NCBI RefSeq assembly: GCF_031082405.1
Contig: NZ_JAVHJU010000067.1
Coordinates: 1 to 64,000, forward strand
Reading direction: 5' to 3'
Length of the DNA: 64,000 bases
DNA from: Amycolatopsis sp. A133
Lineage (GTDB): Bacteria > Actinomycetota > Actinomycetes > Mycobacteriales > Pseudonocardiaceae
The notes below the pieces were generated by a model. It was not told the DNA's origin. It did no database searches and saw only the letters and a list, made by a program, of their open reading frames with translations. The position numbers and the translations under genes are program-made. How positions within the stretch are numbered: position 1 is the stretch's first letter; every line of letters starts with the position of its first letter. Shown here piece by piece: positions 33,837 to 42,606 of this stretch.

Positions 33837-36557
33837 GTGATCGGCCGCACGTCGGAACTGTCGGTCCTGACTCGTCTGATCGACACGATGACGACGGCGG
33901 GACACGCCGTCGTCATCGCCGGTGAGGCGGGGATCGGCAAGACGACCCTGGCCGAGGCCGTCGCGGAGCACGCCCGGGCGGCGGGATTCCGCGAGCTGCG
34001 CTGTACCGGCTACCAGAGCGAGGCCACCCCGGGCTTCGCCGGCCTGCACGAGCTGCTGTACCCGGTGTGGGACGAAGGTTCGTCGTTGCCCGACCGGCAG
34101 CGCGCGGCCCTGCAGGCCGCGTTCGGCCTCGCCGACGACGCCGGGGTGCAGGACCTCCTCGTCGCGCTCGCCGCTCTCGGGATCCTCGAGGACGCCGCGT
34201 CCGAGCAGCCGGTGCTGCTGTACGTCGAGGACCTCCAGTGGCTGGACGCCTCGAGCGCCGCCGTGATCAAGTTCCTCGCACGCAGGCTGACCAACGCCCC
34301 GATCCTGCTCCTGGTGACCGTCCGCGCGGAGGACCCGGAGATCGAGATTCCCTGGGCGCCGGCCGAAGCCGTCCTGCCGTTGGCGCCGCTGACCCGCGCC
34401 GAGTCGGACGAGGTGCTGGAACACGCCGGCGTCGCGCTGAGTGAGGGCGAACGGAAGCGGATCCTCGACGAAGCCGGCGGCAACCCCCTCGCGTTGCGGG
34501 AGCTGCCCGTCGCCGTGCGCGAGCACGGCGACGCCGTCGGGCTCCTGCCGGGCGTGCTGCCGACCAGCCGCAGGCTGGAGTCGGCGTTCCTGGGGCAGGC
34601 GGCGCACCTGCCCGACGGCAGCCGGCGCCTGCTGGTGGTGGCGGCCTGCGGGGAGGACATGCCGCTGCCCGAGCTCGTCGCCGCCGCCCGGGAACTGGGG
34701 CTGACGCGGGAGGACCTCGATCCCCTCGAGAAGTCCGGGCTGCTCACGCTGTCGGGTGACCGGCTGCGGTTCCGGCATCCCCTGGTGCGGTCGGCAGTGT
34801 ACGGCGCGGCGTCGTCCCGCGAACGCACCGCCGCCCATCTCGCGCTGGCGGCCGCCGCCCACGATCCGGGCCGCGCGGCCTGGCACCGCGCCGCCGGCTC
34901 CTACGGCCGCGACGAGGCGCTGGCCGCGGAGCTGGAAGCCGCCGGTCAGACCGCGGCCCGGCACGGAGCCCGCTCCGAGGCCGCCGCCGCGCTGCACAAG
35001 GCGGCCGAAGTCTCCCCGCGCGTCGACGACCGGGTCCGGCGGCTGTCGGAAGCAGCCGAGCTGGCCCGCCGGGCCGGCGAGCCGGACGCGGTCTGGGCGA
35101 TGCTGCGCGAAGCGGTGCCGGTGGCGACCGAGCCCGACACGATCGTCCAGCTGGCCAGCACCGAGGTGGGCACGTCGCTGGCTTCCGGTGTGCCGGCTCG
35201 CAGCATCCGTGAACTGCTCGTGCTGGTCCGCCGGCTGGCCGGTCCGGACGGATCCGGCCACCCGGAGGCTCGGGTGCGGCTGTTGTGGGCGATGGCCCTG
35301 GAGTGCGTGGACCGTGCCCGTAGCGCTGAGGAGACCGCCGCGGTCGCCCGGGAATTGGCGGCGATCGATCTGGGCCGCTGGGATCCGGTTCAGGAGATCG
35401 CCCGGGCGCTGGTCGATCCCGCCGGGCGGGTGGACGTCCTCAAGCCCAAGCTGCGTTCGCTGGTGCCACTCGTCGGACAGGACATGCGGGTCCTGCTCTC
35501 GCTCGGTCACGCCGCTTTTGTGCTGCACGACCTGCCTGCCGCTCGGCTGGCCTGGGCGGCCGGCTGCGACTACCTGCCCTCGCTGGGCTCCTCGGTGGAC
35601 GAGGCGCAACTCCTGGCCACGCGCGCGAGCACGGAGCTTCTGCTGGGCAGGCTGCAGGAGGCACAGCAACGGGCCGAGCTCGGGCTGCGGATCGCCGGCC
35701 ACGCCGGATTGCCGGCCGTGGCCGCGGCGGCCGAGGCGGCGTCCGCGTACGCCTTCGCGTGGCGGAGTGAGATGGCCGAGGCCGCGGCCGCCGTCCGGCG
35801 CAGCCGGCGGCTGTCGACGGAGGCACCGCGGGGACACGAGACAGCCCTGGCCGCGTGGGCGGCCGGGCTGGTGGCCTTTCACGCTCAGCGCTACGAGGAA
35901 GCCTGGACCGAGCTGATGCAGGTCCAGGTGTTCCCCCCGCTGGCCCGGATGAGCGTGGCCGACCTGACGGAAGTGGCCCTGCGCAGCGGGAAAGCCGGCG
36001 ACGCCGAGGCGTTCGTGGCCCGCGTCGAGGCCGACGCCCGGGTCTTCGACTCACCGCACCTGCGGACGGTGGTGCACCGCAGCCGCGCGTTGTTGCTGGA
36101 CGGGCCGGAAGCCGCCGGGCACTACGAGCTGGCGTTGGAGCACGGACGGCGGAGCGAGGCGCGCATGGAGGTCGCCCGCACGCAGCTGGCCTACGGCGAG
36201 TGGCTGCGGCGGAGGCGGCGGATCGCCCAGGCCCGCGAGCACCTCACCGCGGCGAGCAAGGCCTTCGAGGACGCCGGGGCGCGGGGGTGGGCGGCGCGGG
36301 CGGCGGCCGAGCTCACCGCCGCCGGCGGCACGCCCGCCACCGCCGCCTCCAGAGCCGGAGCCCAGGGCGGGCTCACCCCGCAGGAGCTGCAGATCGCCTT
36401 GCTGGCCGCCGAAGGGCTGACCAACAAGGAGATCGCCGACCGGCTCTACCTGTCGCACCGCACGGTCGGCGCCCACCTGCACAAGGTGTTCCCCAAGCTG
36501 GGTATCACGGCGCGCACCCAGCTTCGGGACGTGCTGGAAACACCTTCCGACACCTGA
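33837..36557 (+). CDS. LuxR-family (LAL-type) ATP-binding regulator 2
   Basis: 906 residues from the GTG at 33837 (AGGAAGG upstream); the frame extends 27 codons further left without a better site. Same layout as regulator 1: Walker A VVIAGEAGIGKT, Walker B LLYVEDLQWLD, GGNPLALRELP, helical repeats, and HTH LTPQELQIALLAAEGLTNKE with LSHRTVGAHLHKVF. The two proteins share long stretches of identical sequence, so they arose by duplication or joint acquisition. It ends directly against the aldo/keto reductase stop with no spacer. It probably controls the divergent esterase. Confidence 0.94.
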   Translation: MIGRTSELSVLTRLIDTMTTAGHAVVIAGEAGIGKTTLAEAVAEHARAAGFRELRCTGYQSEATPGFAGLHELLYPVWDEGSSLPDRQRAALQAAFGLADDAGVQDLLVALAALGILEDAASEQPVLLYVEDLQWLDASSAAVIKFLARRLTNAPILLLVTVRAEDPEIEIPWAPAEAVLPLAPLTRAESDEVLEHAGVALSEGERKRILDEAGGNPLALRELPVAVREHGDAVGLLPGVLPTSRRLESAFLGQAAHLPDGSRRLLVVAACGEDMPLPELVAAARELGLTREDLDPLEKSGLLTLSGDRLRFRHPLVRSAVYGAASSRERTAAHLALAAAAHDPGRAAWHRAAGSYGRDEALAAELEAAGQTAARHGARSEAAAALHKAAEVSPRVDDRVRRLSEAAELARRAGEPDAVWAMLREAVPVATEPDTIVQLASTEVGTSLASGVPARSIRELLVLVRRLAGPDGSGHPEARVRLLWAMALECVDRARSAEETAAVARELAAIDLGRWDPVQEIARALVDPAGRVDVLKPKLRSLVPLVGQDMRVLLSLGHAAFVLHDLPAARLAWAAGCDYLPSLGSSVDEAQLLATRASTELLLGRLQEAQQRAELGLRIAGHAGLPAVAAAAEAASAYAFAWRSEMAEAAAAVRRSRRLSTEAPRGHETALAAWAAGLVAFHAQRYEEAWTELMQVQVFPPLARMSVADLTEVALRSGKAGDAEAFVARVEADARVFDSPHLRTVVHRSRALLLDGPEAAGHYELALEHGRRSEARMEVARTQLAYGEWLRRRRRIAQAREHLTAASKAFEDAGARGWAARAAAELTAAGGTPATAASRAGAQGGLTPQELQIALLAAEGLTNKEIADRLYLSHRTVGAHLHKVFPKLGITARTQLRDVLETPSDT

Positions 36558-37538
36558 TCACGCGTGCATCCGGGCCAGGCCGGCCTCGGTGTCCCGTTCG
36601 CCGGCCACTCCGGTTTCGGTCACCGCGCGCCGGAGGGCGGCAAGGTCGTCGCCGGTCAGCACCAGGTCGACGGCCGCGGCGTTCTCGTCGAGCCGCGAGC
36701 GGTGCCGGGTGCCGGGGATCGCGACCGCGCCCTGGGCCTGCACCCAGGCGAGCGCGACCTGGGCGGGCGTGGCGTCCTTGGCCTCCGCGATCCGCCGTAC
36801 CTGCTCGACGAGCCGCAGGTTCGCCGCGATGGCCGCCGGCTGGAACCGGGGCAGCGTGCGGCGGGCGTCGCCGGGTTCGAGGTCGTCCACCGTGGTGATT
36901 TCCCCGGTGAGGAAACCGCGGCCGAGCGGGGAGAACGCGACCAGGCCGATGTCCAGCTGCCGGAGGGTGTCCAGCACGCCGTTGCCGAGCACGTCCCGGG
37001 AGAACAGGGAAAACTCCGACTGGACGGCGGCGAGCGGGTGCACCGCGTGCGCCCGGCGGATGGTGGCCGCCGAGACCTCCGAGAGCCCGATGTGGCGGAC
37101 GAGCCCGTCGCGGACGAGTTCGGCCATGCCGCCGACGGTTTCCTCGATCGGCACGGCGGGGTCGACCCGGTGCAGGTAGAACAGGTCGATCACGTCCGTG
37201 CCGAGGTGGCGCAGCGAACGCTCCGCCGCGCGGCGCGCGTACTCCGGGCGGCCGTTGAGGCCGTGCGGACGGCCCTCGTCGTCGAATTCGGTGGCGAACT
37301 TCGTCGCCAGCACCGCCTCGTCCCGCCGGTCACCGAGCGCGCGGGCGATCAGCTTCTCGTTCTCGAACGGCCCGTACGCCTCGGCCGTGTCGATCAGGGT
37401 GACGCCGATGTCGAGGGCGTGCCGCAGGGTCGCGATCGCCTCGGTTTCGTCGGTGGTGCCGTAGAAGGCGCTCATACCCATCGCGCCGAGTCCCTGCGCC
37501 GGGACGGTCAGACCGTCGCCCAGCGTCGTCTGCTTCAC
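36558..37538 (-). CDS. Aldo/keto reductase
   Basis: 326 residues. Catalytic set visible: Asp/Tyr in LIDTAEAYGPF, Lys in VLATKFA, His in FYLHRVD; cofactor region IPGTRHRSRLDEN. It reduces aldehydes or ketones with NADPH. It overlaps the DJ-1/PfpI gene by 4 bases and is translationally coupled as the second gene of that operon, under the divergent ArsR. Together they suggest carbonyl (for example methylglyoxal) detoxification. Confidence 0.92.
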   Translation of the reverse strand: MKQTTLGDGLTVPAQGLGAMGMSAFYGTTDETEAIATLRHALDIGVTLIDTAEAYGPFENEKLIARALGDRRDEAVLATKFATEFDDEGRPHGLNGRPEYARRAAERSLRHLGTDVIDLFYLHRVDPAVPIEETVGGMAELVRDGLVRHIGLSEVSAATIRRAHAVHPLAAVQSEFSLFSRDVLGNGVLDTLRQLDIGLVAFSPLGRGFLTGEITTVDDLEPGDARRTLPRFQPAAIAANLRLVEQVRRIAEAKDATPAQVALAWVQAQGAVAIPGTRHRSRLDENAAAVDLVLTGDDLAALRRAVTETGVAGERDTEAGLARMHA

Positions 37539-38140
37539 GCGTTCTCCTTGTCGTTCTGTTCACGGCGCTCGTCGAGCACCTCGAGAAGGCGGTGCATCTG
37601 CACCGGCATGTCCCCCGGTTTGCGGGCGGTGATGAACTGCCCGTCCTCCACCGTCGGCTCGTCGACGTAGGTGGCACCGGCGGCGCGCACCTCGGGGGCG
37701 ACGTCCCGCCAGGACGTCATGCGGCGGCCTTCGGCCAGCCCGGCGCTGATGAGCACCTGGGGTCCGTGGCACAGCGCAGCCACCGGCCGGCCGGTTGTCG
37801 CGAATGCACGGACGAAGTCCAGCGCCGCCTCGTTCTTGCGCAACTCGCCGGGGGCGAGGCCGCCCGGGACGAACAGGGCGTCGTAGTCCTGCGCTTGGGC
37901 GCCCTCGATCGGGCGGGTGCCGGTCTTGAGCGGGAGGCCCTTGTAGCCGGTGAAGCCCGCGCCGGTCGGGGTCAGGACGTCGACCTGGTAGCCCGCTTCC
38001 CAGAAGCGGTAGTAGGGGTAGAAGAACTCGGTGTCTTCGACCTGGTCCGCGGTCAGGATGGCGACTCGTCCCTTCGACTCGACGTCGGGTGCGATCGCGG
38101 CGCGGTTGTCCTCGGCGGACGGCGTAATAGTTTGACTCAC
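37535..38140 (-). CDS. DJ-1/PfpI-family protein
   Basis: 201 residues from a GTG at 38140; a TTG at 38146 is possible, and neither has a clear ribosome site. Glutamine-amidotransferase-like fold with AILTADQVEDTEFFYPYYRF (acidic residue beside the active site), LFVPGGLAPGELR, and the nucleophile Cys in ALCHGPQ. PfpI-like members act as glyoxalase/deglycase or chaperone-type stress proteins. First gene of an operon with an aldo/keto reductase. The start region carries an operator-like sequence repeated at the divergent ArsR gene. Confidence 0.9.
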   Translation of the reverse strand: MSQTITPSAEDNRAAIAPDVESKGRVAILTADQVEDTEFFYPYYRFWEAGYQVDVLTPTGAGFTGYKGLPLKTGTRPIEGAQAQDYDALFVPGGLAPGELRKNEAALDFVRAFATTGRPVAALCHGPQVLISAGLAEGRRMTSWRDVAPEVRAAGATYVDEPTVEDGQFITARKPGDMPVQMHRLLEVLDERREQNDKENA

Positions 38141-38178
38141 GTCCAACAGTGTGCGCTACAGTTGGATACATGTCAAAC
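38130..38178. promoter_or_regulatory. Two inverted copies of TTGGA-N6-TCAAAC over both divergent starts
   Basis: TTGGATACATGTCAAAC on the plus strand (38162-38178) spans the arsR-type ATG. TTGGACGTGAGTCAAAC on the minus strand (38130-38146) spans the DJ-1 gene start. Same length, same ends, opposite orientation, centres 32 bases apart. Most likely the binding sites of the ArsR-type protein, blocking both promoters. Confidence 0.65.
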
Positions 38179-38517
38179 AGTCAGTGGGGTGAGCGGTCGC
38201 CGGCCTTCCCGGAACCCGAGCGGGACCGGATCGACTTCGTCTCCGTGCTCAAGGCGCTGGCCGATCCGGTGCGGCTGCGGATCCTGCGCACCCTGGCCGA
38301 CGACCGCTACCACCCCTGTTCGGTGCGGGAGTACGACCTGGACATCCACAAGTCCACGCTGTCGCACCACTTCAAGACCTTGCGCGAAGCAGGGGTCACC
38401 TCGACGCGGGTGCGAGGCCGGGAGCACGCCGTCCAGCTGCGGCGAGACGACCTCGATGCCCGCTTCCCGGGCTTGCTCGGCAGCGTGCTCGCGGCGGCCG
38501 CGGACGTCGACGCCTGA
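38170..38517 (+). CDS. ArsR-family winged-helix regulator
   Basis: 115 residues from the ATG at 38170. Winged-helix core: SVLKALADPVRLRILRTLAD, recognition helix around DIHKSTLSHHFKTLREAGV, wing TRVRGREHAVQL. No metal-binding CxC pair, so it more likely senses oxidation or an organic ligand. The start has no Shine-Dalgarno sequence and may be leaderless. It is divergent from the DJ-1/aldo-keto-reductase operon and overlaps one copy of a repeated operator, so it should repress both units. Confidence 0.9.
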   Translation: MSNSQWGERSPAFPEPERDRIDFVSVLKALADPVRLRILRTLADDRYHPCSVREYDLDIHKSTLSHHFKTLREAGVTSTRVRGREHAVQLRRDDLDARFPGLLGSVLAAAADVDA

Positions 38518-38521
38518 CCGG

Positions 38522-38872
38522 TCACCGGTGCAGGTGCTCGGCCCAGTCGCCGGGCACCCGCGCCGCCGGGCCCGGCACGCCCTGGCTCAGCGGACGGTGC
38601 TCGGGTGCGGCGAGCGCGGGGCCGCTTTCGTACATGACCTGCTCGCCGTAGTCCCAGAACCACTTCTCACCCGGCTCGAAGCTGCGCACGAACCGGTGAC
38701 CGGTGGCGGCGGCGTGCGCACTGGCGTGCTGGTTGGGCGAGGAATCGCAGCAGCCGATACGCCCGCACCCGGCGCACCGCCGCAGGTGGAACCACCAGCC
38801 GGGCGGGTTCATGGCTTCGCAGTCGGCGCAGCCCGTGCCGCTCGGCGGCACCACGGGATCGATTCCCTCCAT
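38522..38872 (-). CDS. UBP-type zinc-finger protein
   Basis: 116 residues. Conserved zinc ligands of the ZnF-UBP fold: CADCEAMNPPGWWFHLRRCA, then CGRIGCCDSS, followed by His residues in QHASAHAAATGHRF. An FEPGEKWFWDYGEQVMYESG tail is characteristic of the short actinobacterial members. In eukaryotes the domain binds ubiquitin tails; in bacteria, where it stands alone, its partner is not known. It is convergent with the ArsR gene, 4 bases apart. Confidence 0.85.
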   Translation of the reverse strand: MEGIDPVVPPSGTGCADCEAMNPPGWWFHLRRCAGCGRIGCCDSSPNQHASAHAAATGHRFVRSFEPGEKWFWDYGEQVMYESGPALAAPEHRPLSQGVPGPAARVPGDWAEHLHR

Positions 38873-38957
38873 GGGACTCCTTCACTCGGGACTCCGGCGC
38901 GCGGGCAGATCGCGGCCGGAGTGGTCAACGCAGCTCAGGCGGACGCGCAGGGGCAGC

Positions 38958-39570
38958 TCACTGCCGGGTCTGCCGCTCCGCCGGGGTCAGCCGCAGGAGG
39001 TCCTGACCGAGCAGCGGTCCGGAGGGCACCTGGTGCAACCGGCCACCGTCGGCCAGGCCGCCCAGGTCGATCGGCGCGAACCCGAGATCGGTCAGCAGGC
39101 CGGTGAACGCCTTCTTGGCTTCCTCGTCGTCACCGGACACGAACAGCACCCGGTTGCCCTCCGGCCGCCGCGGGTCCGCGGCCAGCGTCGCGGCGAACAG
39201 GTGGTTGAACGCCTTGAGCACGCGCGCGCCCGGGGCCCGGCGGGCGACCACCTCGCTGGAGGTCTCCCCCTCCGGACCGGACGGCGGTCCGGTGTAGTCG
39301 TTCGTGGCGTCCACCAGCACGCGGCCGCTCCACTCGGGCAGCCCCGCGAGCGCCTCGGCGGTCCTCGCCGGGTACGGCGAGGACGACGAGCTCGGCCTGC
39401 GCCGCCTCCTCGCGGGTGCCGGCCGACACGCCGGAGCCCAGATCCCGGACCACGCCGGCCAGGGTGTCCGGGCCGCGGCTGTTGCTCAGGACGACCTGGT
39501 GGCCGCCCGCGGCCAGGCGGGTGGCCACCGCGGTGCCGATCGCTCCCGCCCCCAAAATGCCGATCTTCAT
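38958..39570 (-). pseudogene. F420-dependent NADP-reductase-like gene with a frameshift
   Basis: From the ATG at 39570 (AAGGGA upstream) the frame gives KIGILGAGAIGTAVATRLAA, a Rossmann start of the F420:NADP oxidoreductase family, up to VVLAVP. Near 39372 it slips by one base. The other frame then continues RTAEALAGLPEWSGRVLVDA, GARVLKAFNHLFAATLAADP and LLRLTPAERQT to the stop at 38958. Taken together the two halves make one normal protein of about 200 residues. Either a genuine recent frameshift or a sequencing error in a GC-rich run. Confidence 0.8.
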
Positions 39571-39635
39571 CGTTTCCCTTCCGTGGCTTCGGTGTCGGCT
39601 CCCATCGTGACCGGCGACAGGACACCGCCACATCG

Positions 39636-39742
39636 GTCACGTGACTTATCCGGCCGGGTCGTCCGCGCACCGCTACCACCGCGGCGAACGGTGCCGGCCG
39701 GCCGCCGCCGACGTCCGCGGACGCCATCCGCAGTCACGTGAC
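39636..39742. promoter_or_regulatory. Two GTCACGTGAC palindromes between reductase and MFS genes
   Basis: Perfect 10-base palindromes at 39636-39645 and 39733-39742, 97 bases apart, in the divergent region between the F420-reductase-like gene and the MFS gene. The second lies 70 bases before the MFS start. Probable binding sites for a dimeric regulator that loops or binds cooperatively. Confidence 0.5.
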
Positions 39743-39812
39743 GGATGCCGCCGGCCGGCCGGGACGGCCAGCCTGGGCGGGACCAAACGTCTGCGAGCGG
39801 GAAGGCTCATCG

Positions 39813-41021
39813 GTGCCTCAACCAACAACCGCCGTCGGCACGCTGCCGGCCTGTCTCGGTCCACGGGAGCCCGCGGCCGCCGGGGGACGTGCGGGGTGGA
39901 TCGCCGTCGGTTCCGTGGCGGCAGCGTCGTTCACGCTGGTCCTGTCCGAGTTCATCGTCATCGCCGTGCTGCCCGACATCGTGCGGCAGTTCGGTGTCTC
40001 GGCCGGCACTGCCGGGCTGACCCTCGTCCTGCCGGGATTGCTGGCCGCGGTCGCGGCGCCCGTTCTCACCTTGGCTTTCGGTTCGCTGGACCGGCGCGTG
40101 GTGCTCTGGGGCCTCACGGGCGTCGTGGCGCTGTCGGACTTGCTGGCCGCGCTCGCCCCCAGCTTCGCGCTGGTGATGACGGCCCGGTTGCTGCTCGGGG
40201 CGGCGATCGGAGCGTTCTGGACGATCGGCGCCGGGGTGGGTCCGCGGCTCGTTCCGGCAGCCCGCGTGACGCGGGCCACCTCGCTGATCATGGCCGGCAT
40301 CTCCGCGGGCACGGTGGTCAGCCTGCCGGTCGGCCACCTCGTCGCCCAGCACTGGGGCTGGCGCTCGGCTCTGTTCGGCGTGGGCGCGCTGAGTGTGCTG
40401 GTCCTGCTCCTGCAGCTGCGCGTGCTCCCGCGGATGCCCGCCGGCAAGGCGTTGCACGCCGGGGATGTTCTCGGGCTGCTGCGCCGCCCACGGGCGCGTG
40501 TCGGGCTGGTGCTCTCGGCGCTGTTGTTCTTCGGGCACTTCGGCGCCTACACGTTCGTCTCGTCGTATCTCGGTGACCGGGCGGGCTTTTCGGCCTCGAC
40601 GGTGGCCGTGTTGCTGCTGCTCTACGGAATCGCCGGATTCGTCGGCAACTTCACCGCCGGGGCGACGCTGAACCGCAGCCTGCCCGCCACGCTGGGCACC
40701 GCCGCGGCCGTGCTCGCCCTGTCGTTGCTCGCACTCGGGCAGTGGCACGCGCAGCCCCTGGTGATCGTCGCTCTGTGCGCGTGGGGAATCGGCTTCGGCG
40801 CCGTGCCCATTTCGCTGCAGACCAACATGATGCGAGGCGAGACGGCCGAAGGTGCGCTCGCGCTCTTCGTGACCGTCAGCCAAGTGTCGTTGGCGGCCGG
40901 GTCGTTCGTCGGCGGCCTGGTCGTGGACCACGCCGGAGTGGCGACCGACTATTTCGTCTTCGCGCTGCCCGCGATGGCCGCGGTGCCGGTCACCGCGACC
41001 GTGCTGCGCCGCCTGCGGTAG
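39813..41021 (+). CDS. MFS transporter (drug/arabinose-efflux type)
   Basis: 402 residues from a GTG at 39813, GGAAGG at good spacing. Twelve predicted membrane helices; SEFIVIAVLPDIVRQFGVSA after TM1 is typical of the DHA1 AraJ-like exporters, and LAFGSLDRRVVLWG is the loop 2-3 motif. TM5 carries GISAGTVVSLPVGHLVAQHW. Proton-driven efflux of a small molecule; substrate unknown. The aldehyde-oxidoreductase genes follow after 29 bases, so it probably heads that operon. Confidence 0.9.
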   Translation: MPQPTTAVGTLPACLGPREPAAAGGRAGWIAVGSVAAASFTLVLSEFIVIAVLPDIVRQFGVSAGTAGLTLVLPGLLAAVAAPVLTLAFGSLDRRVVLWGLTGVVALSDLLAALAPSFALVMTARLLLGAAIGAFWTIGAGVGPRLVPAARVTRATSLIMAGISAGTVVSLPVGHLVAQHWGWRSALFGVGALSVLVLLLQLRVLPRMPAGKALHAGDVLGLLRRPRARVGLVLSALLFFGHFGAYTFVSSYLGDRAGFSASTVAVLLLLYGIAGFVGNFTAGATLNRSLPATLGTAAAVLALSLLALGQWHAQPLVIVALCAWGIGFGAVPISLQTNMMRGETAEGALALFVTVSQVSLAAGSFVGGLVVDHAGVATDYFVFALPAMAAVPVTATVLRRLR

Positions 41022-41050
41022 CCGGACCAAGCACAGGAAGTGAGTTCAAG

Positions 41051-41599
41051 GTGGACACCACACCACACACCGAAGTCGGCCTGCGCATCAACGGCGCTGA
41101 TCAGACCGCCACGGTCGACAACCGCGTCACGCTGCTCGACCTGCTGCGCGAGCACCTCGGCCTCACCGGGACCAAGAAAGGCTGCGACCACGGGCAGTGC
41201 GGCGCGTGCACGGTCCTGCTGAACGGGCAGCGGGTCAACAGCTGCCTGAAGCTGGCCGTCTCGGCCTCGGGCGGCACGGTCGTCACCATCGAAGGCGTCC
41301 AGGACCTCGCCGACGGCGACGGTCTGCACCCGCTGCAGGAAGCTTTCGTGGCCAACGACGCATTGCAGTGCGGCTACTGCACACCGGGGCAGATCTGCTC
41401 GGCTCTGGGCGCGCTCGCCGAAGCCGACGCGGGCTGGCCCAGCCACGTCACTCCCGACGTGGCCGACGGCGTCGAGTCGGCGGCCGCGCTCACCGCGGAC
41501 GAGATCCGCGAGCGCATGAGCGGCAATCTGTGCCGTTGCGGCGCCCACCGCGGCATCCTGTCCGCCATTACCCAGGTCGCGGCGGTGACGACCCGATGA
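41051..41599 (+). CDS. Molybdenum aldehyde oxidoreductase, [2Fe-2S] subunit (PaoA/YagT type)
   Basis: 182 residues from a GTG. Two cluster sites: plant-type ferredoxin CDHGQCGACTVLLNG with the fourth Cys in NSC, and the helical-domain cluster CGYCTPGQ with NLCRCGAH. It passes electrons from the molybdenum site to FAD. There is no twin-arginine signal, so the complex should be cytosolic, unlike E. coli PaoA. The stop overlaps the FAD-subunit start (ATGA). Confidence 0.93.
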   Translation: MDTTPHTEVGLRINGADQTATVDNRVTLLDLLREHLGLTGTKKGCDHGQCGACTVLLNGQRVNSCLKLAVSASGGTVVTIEGVQDLADGDGLHPLQEAFVANDALQCGYCTPGQICSALGALAEADAGWPSHVTPDVADGVESAAALTADEIRERMSGNLCRCGAHRGILSAITQVAAVTTR

Positions 41600-42606
41600 A
41601 ACCGTTCGCGTACCAGCGCGCCGGCGGTGTCGCCGAAGCCGTCACGGCCGTCGCGGCGAACCCGGACACCGCCTTCCTCGCCGGCGGCACGAACCTGGTG
41701 GACCTGATGAAGCTCGGGGTCGCCCGGCCCAGCACCCTCGTCGACATCTCCGGGCTGCCGCTCGGCGGGCTCAGCCACCGCCCCGACGGCGGAACCGTCA
41801 TCGGCGCGACGGTGACCAACGCGGCCCTGGCCGGTGACCCGACCGTGCGCCGGCGATTCCCCGTGTTGTCCGAGGCCGTTCTCGCCGGCGCGTCCGGGCA
41901 GCTGCGCAACGCCGCGACGGTGGCCGGGAACCTGCTGCAGCGCACCCGGTGCGCGTACTTCCAGGACGTGCGCAAGCCCTGCAACAAGCGGGAGCCGGGC
42001 TCGGGCTGCCCGGCCCGCGCGGGCGCGCACCGCGACCTGGGCATTCTCGGCGTCTCGTCCGCCTGCATCGCGACCCAGCCCTCGGACATGGCCGTCGGCC
42101 TGGCGGTGCTGGACGCGGCGGTCACCATCCACGGGCCCGACGGGCCGCGCTCGGTGGCGTTGCGGGACTTCCACACCTTGCCCGGCGACACCCCGCAGCG
42201 GGAGACGGTCCTGCGGCACGGGGACCTGATCACCGGGATCGTGCTGCCCCCGGCACCGGCGGGGGCGGTGATGCACTACCGGAAGGTCCGTGACCGGTGG
42301 TCCTACGCCTTCGCGGTGATCAGCGTCGCGGCCCTGCTGACCCTGCGCGCCGACGGACGGATCGACCAGGTGCGCATCGCCTGGGGCGGGGTCGCGCCGC
42401 GCCCGTGGCGGGCCACCGTCGCCGAAGACCTCTTGCGGGGACAGGAACCGACCGCGGAGTCCTTCGCCCGCGCGGCGCGCGCGGAACTGCGCCAGGCCAC
42501 GCCGCTGCCGCAGAACGAGTTCAAAGTGGACCTCACCGCGGACGTGACCGCCGCCGTCCTCACCGACCTTGCCGACCGCGCCCGCAATCCGGAGGTGACA
42601 CGATGA
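41596..42606 (+). CDS. Molybdenum aldehyde oxidoreductase, FAD subunit (PaoB/YagS type)
   Basis: 336 residues. FAD-binding motifs FLAGGTNLVDLMKLG and QLRNAATVAGNLLQRTRC. It contains the extra cysteine cluster of the YagS group (TRCAYFQDVRKPCNKREPG plus SGC), which binds a [4Fe-4S] centre in E. coli PaoB. A C-terminal CO-dehydrogenase flavoprotein domain follows. Electrons leave via this flavin to oxygen or another acceptor. Overlaps both neighbours by ATGA. Confidence 0.93.
   Translation: MKPFAYQRAGGVAEAVTAVAANPDTAFLAGGTNLVDLMKLGVARPSTLVDISGLPLGGLSHRPDGGTVIGATVTNAALAGDPTVRRRFPVLSEAVLAGASGQLRNAATVAGNLLQRTRCAYFQDVRKPCNKREPGSGCPARAGAHRDLGILGVSSACIATQPSDMAVGLAVLDAAVTIHGPDGPRSVALRDFHTLPGDTPQRETVLRHGDLITGIVLPPAPAGAVMHYRKVRDRWSYAFAVISVAALLTLRADGRIDQVRIAWGGVAPRPWRATVAEDLLRGQEPTAESFARAARAELRQATPLPQNEFKVDLTADVTAAVLTDLADRARNPEVTR

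Noticed and set aside
33795..35882. 695-residue minus-strand open frame
   Set aside because: Antisense shadow of LAL regulator 2.
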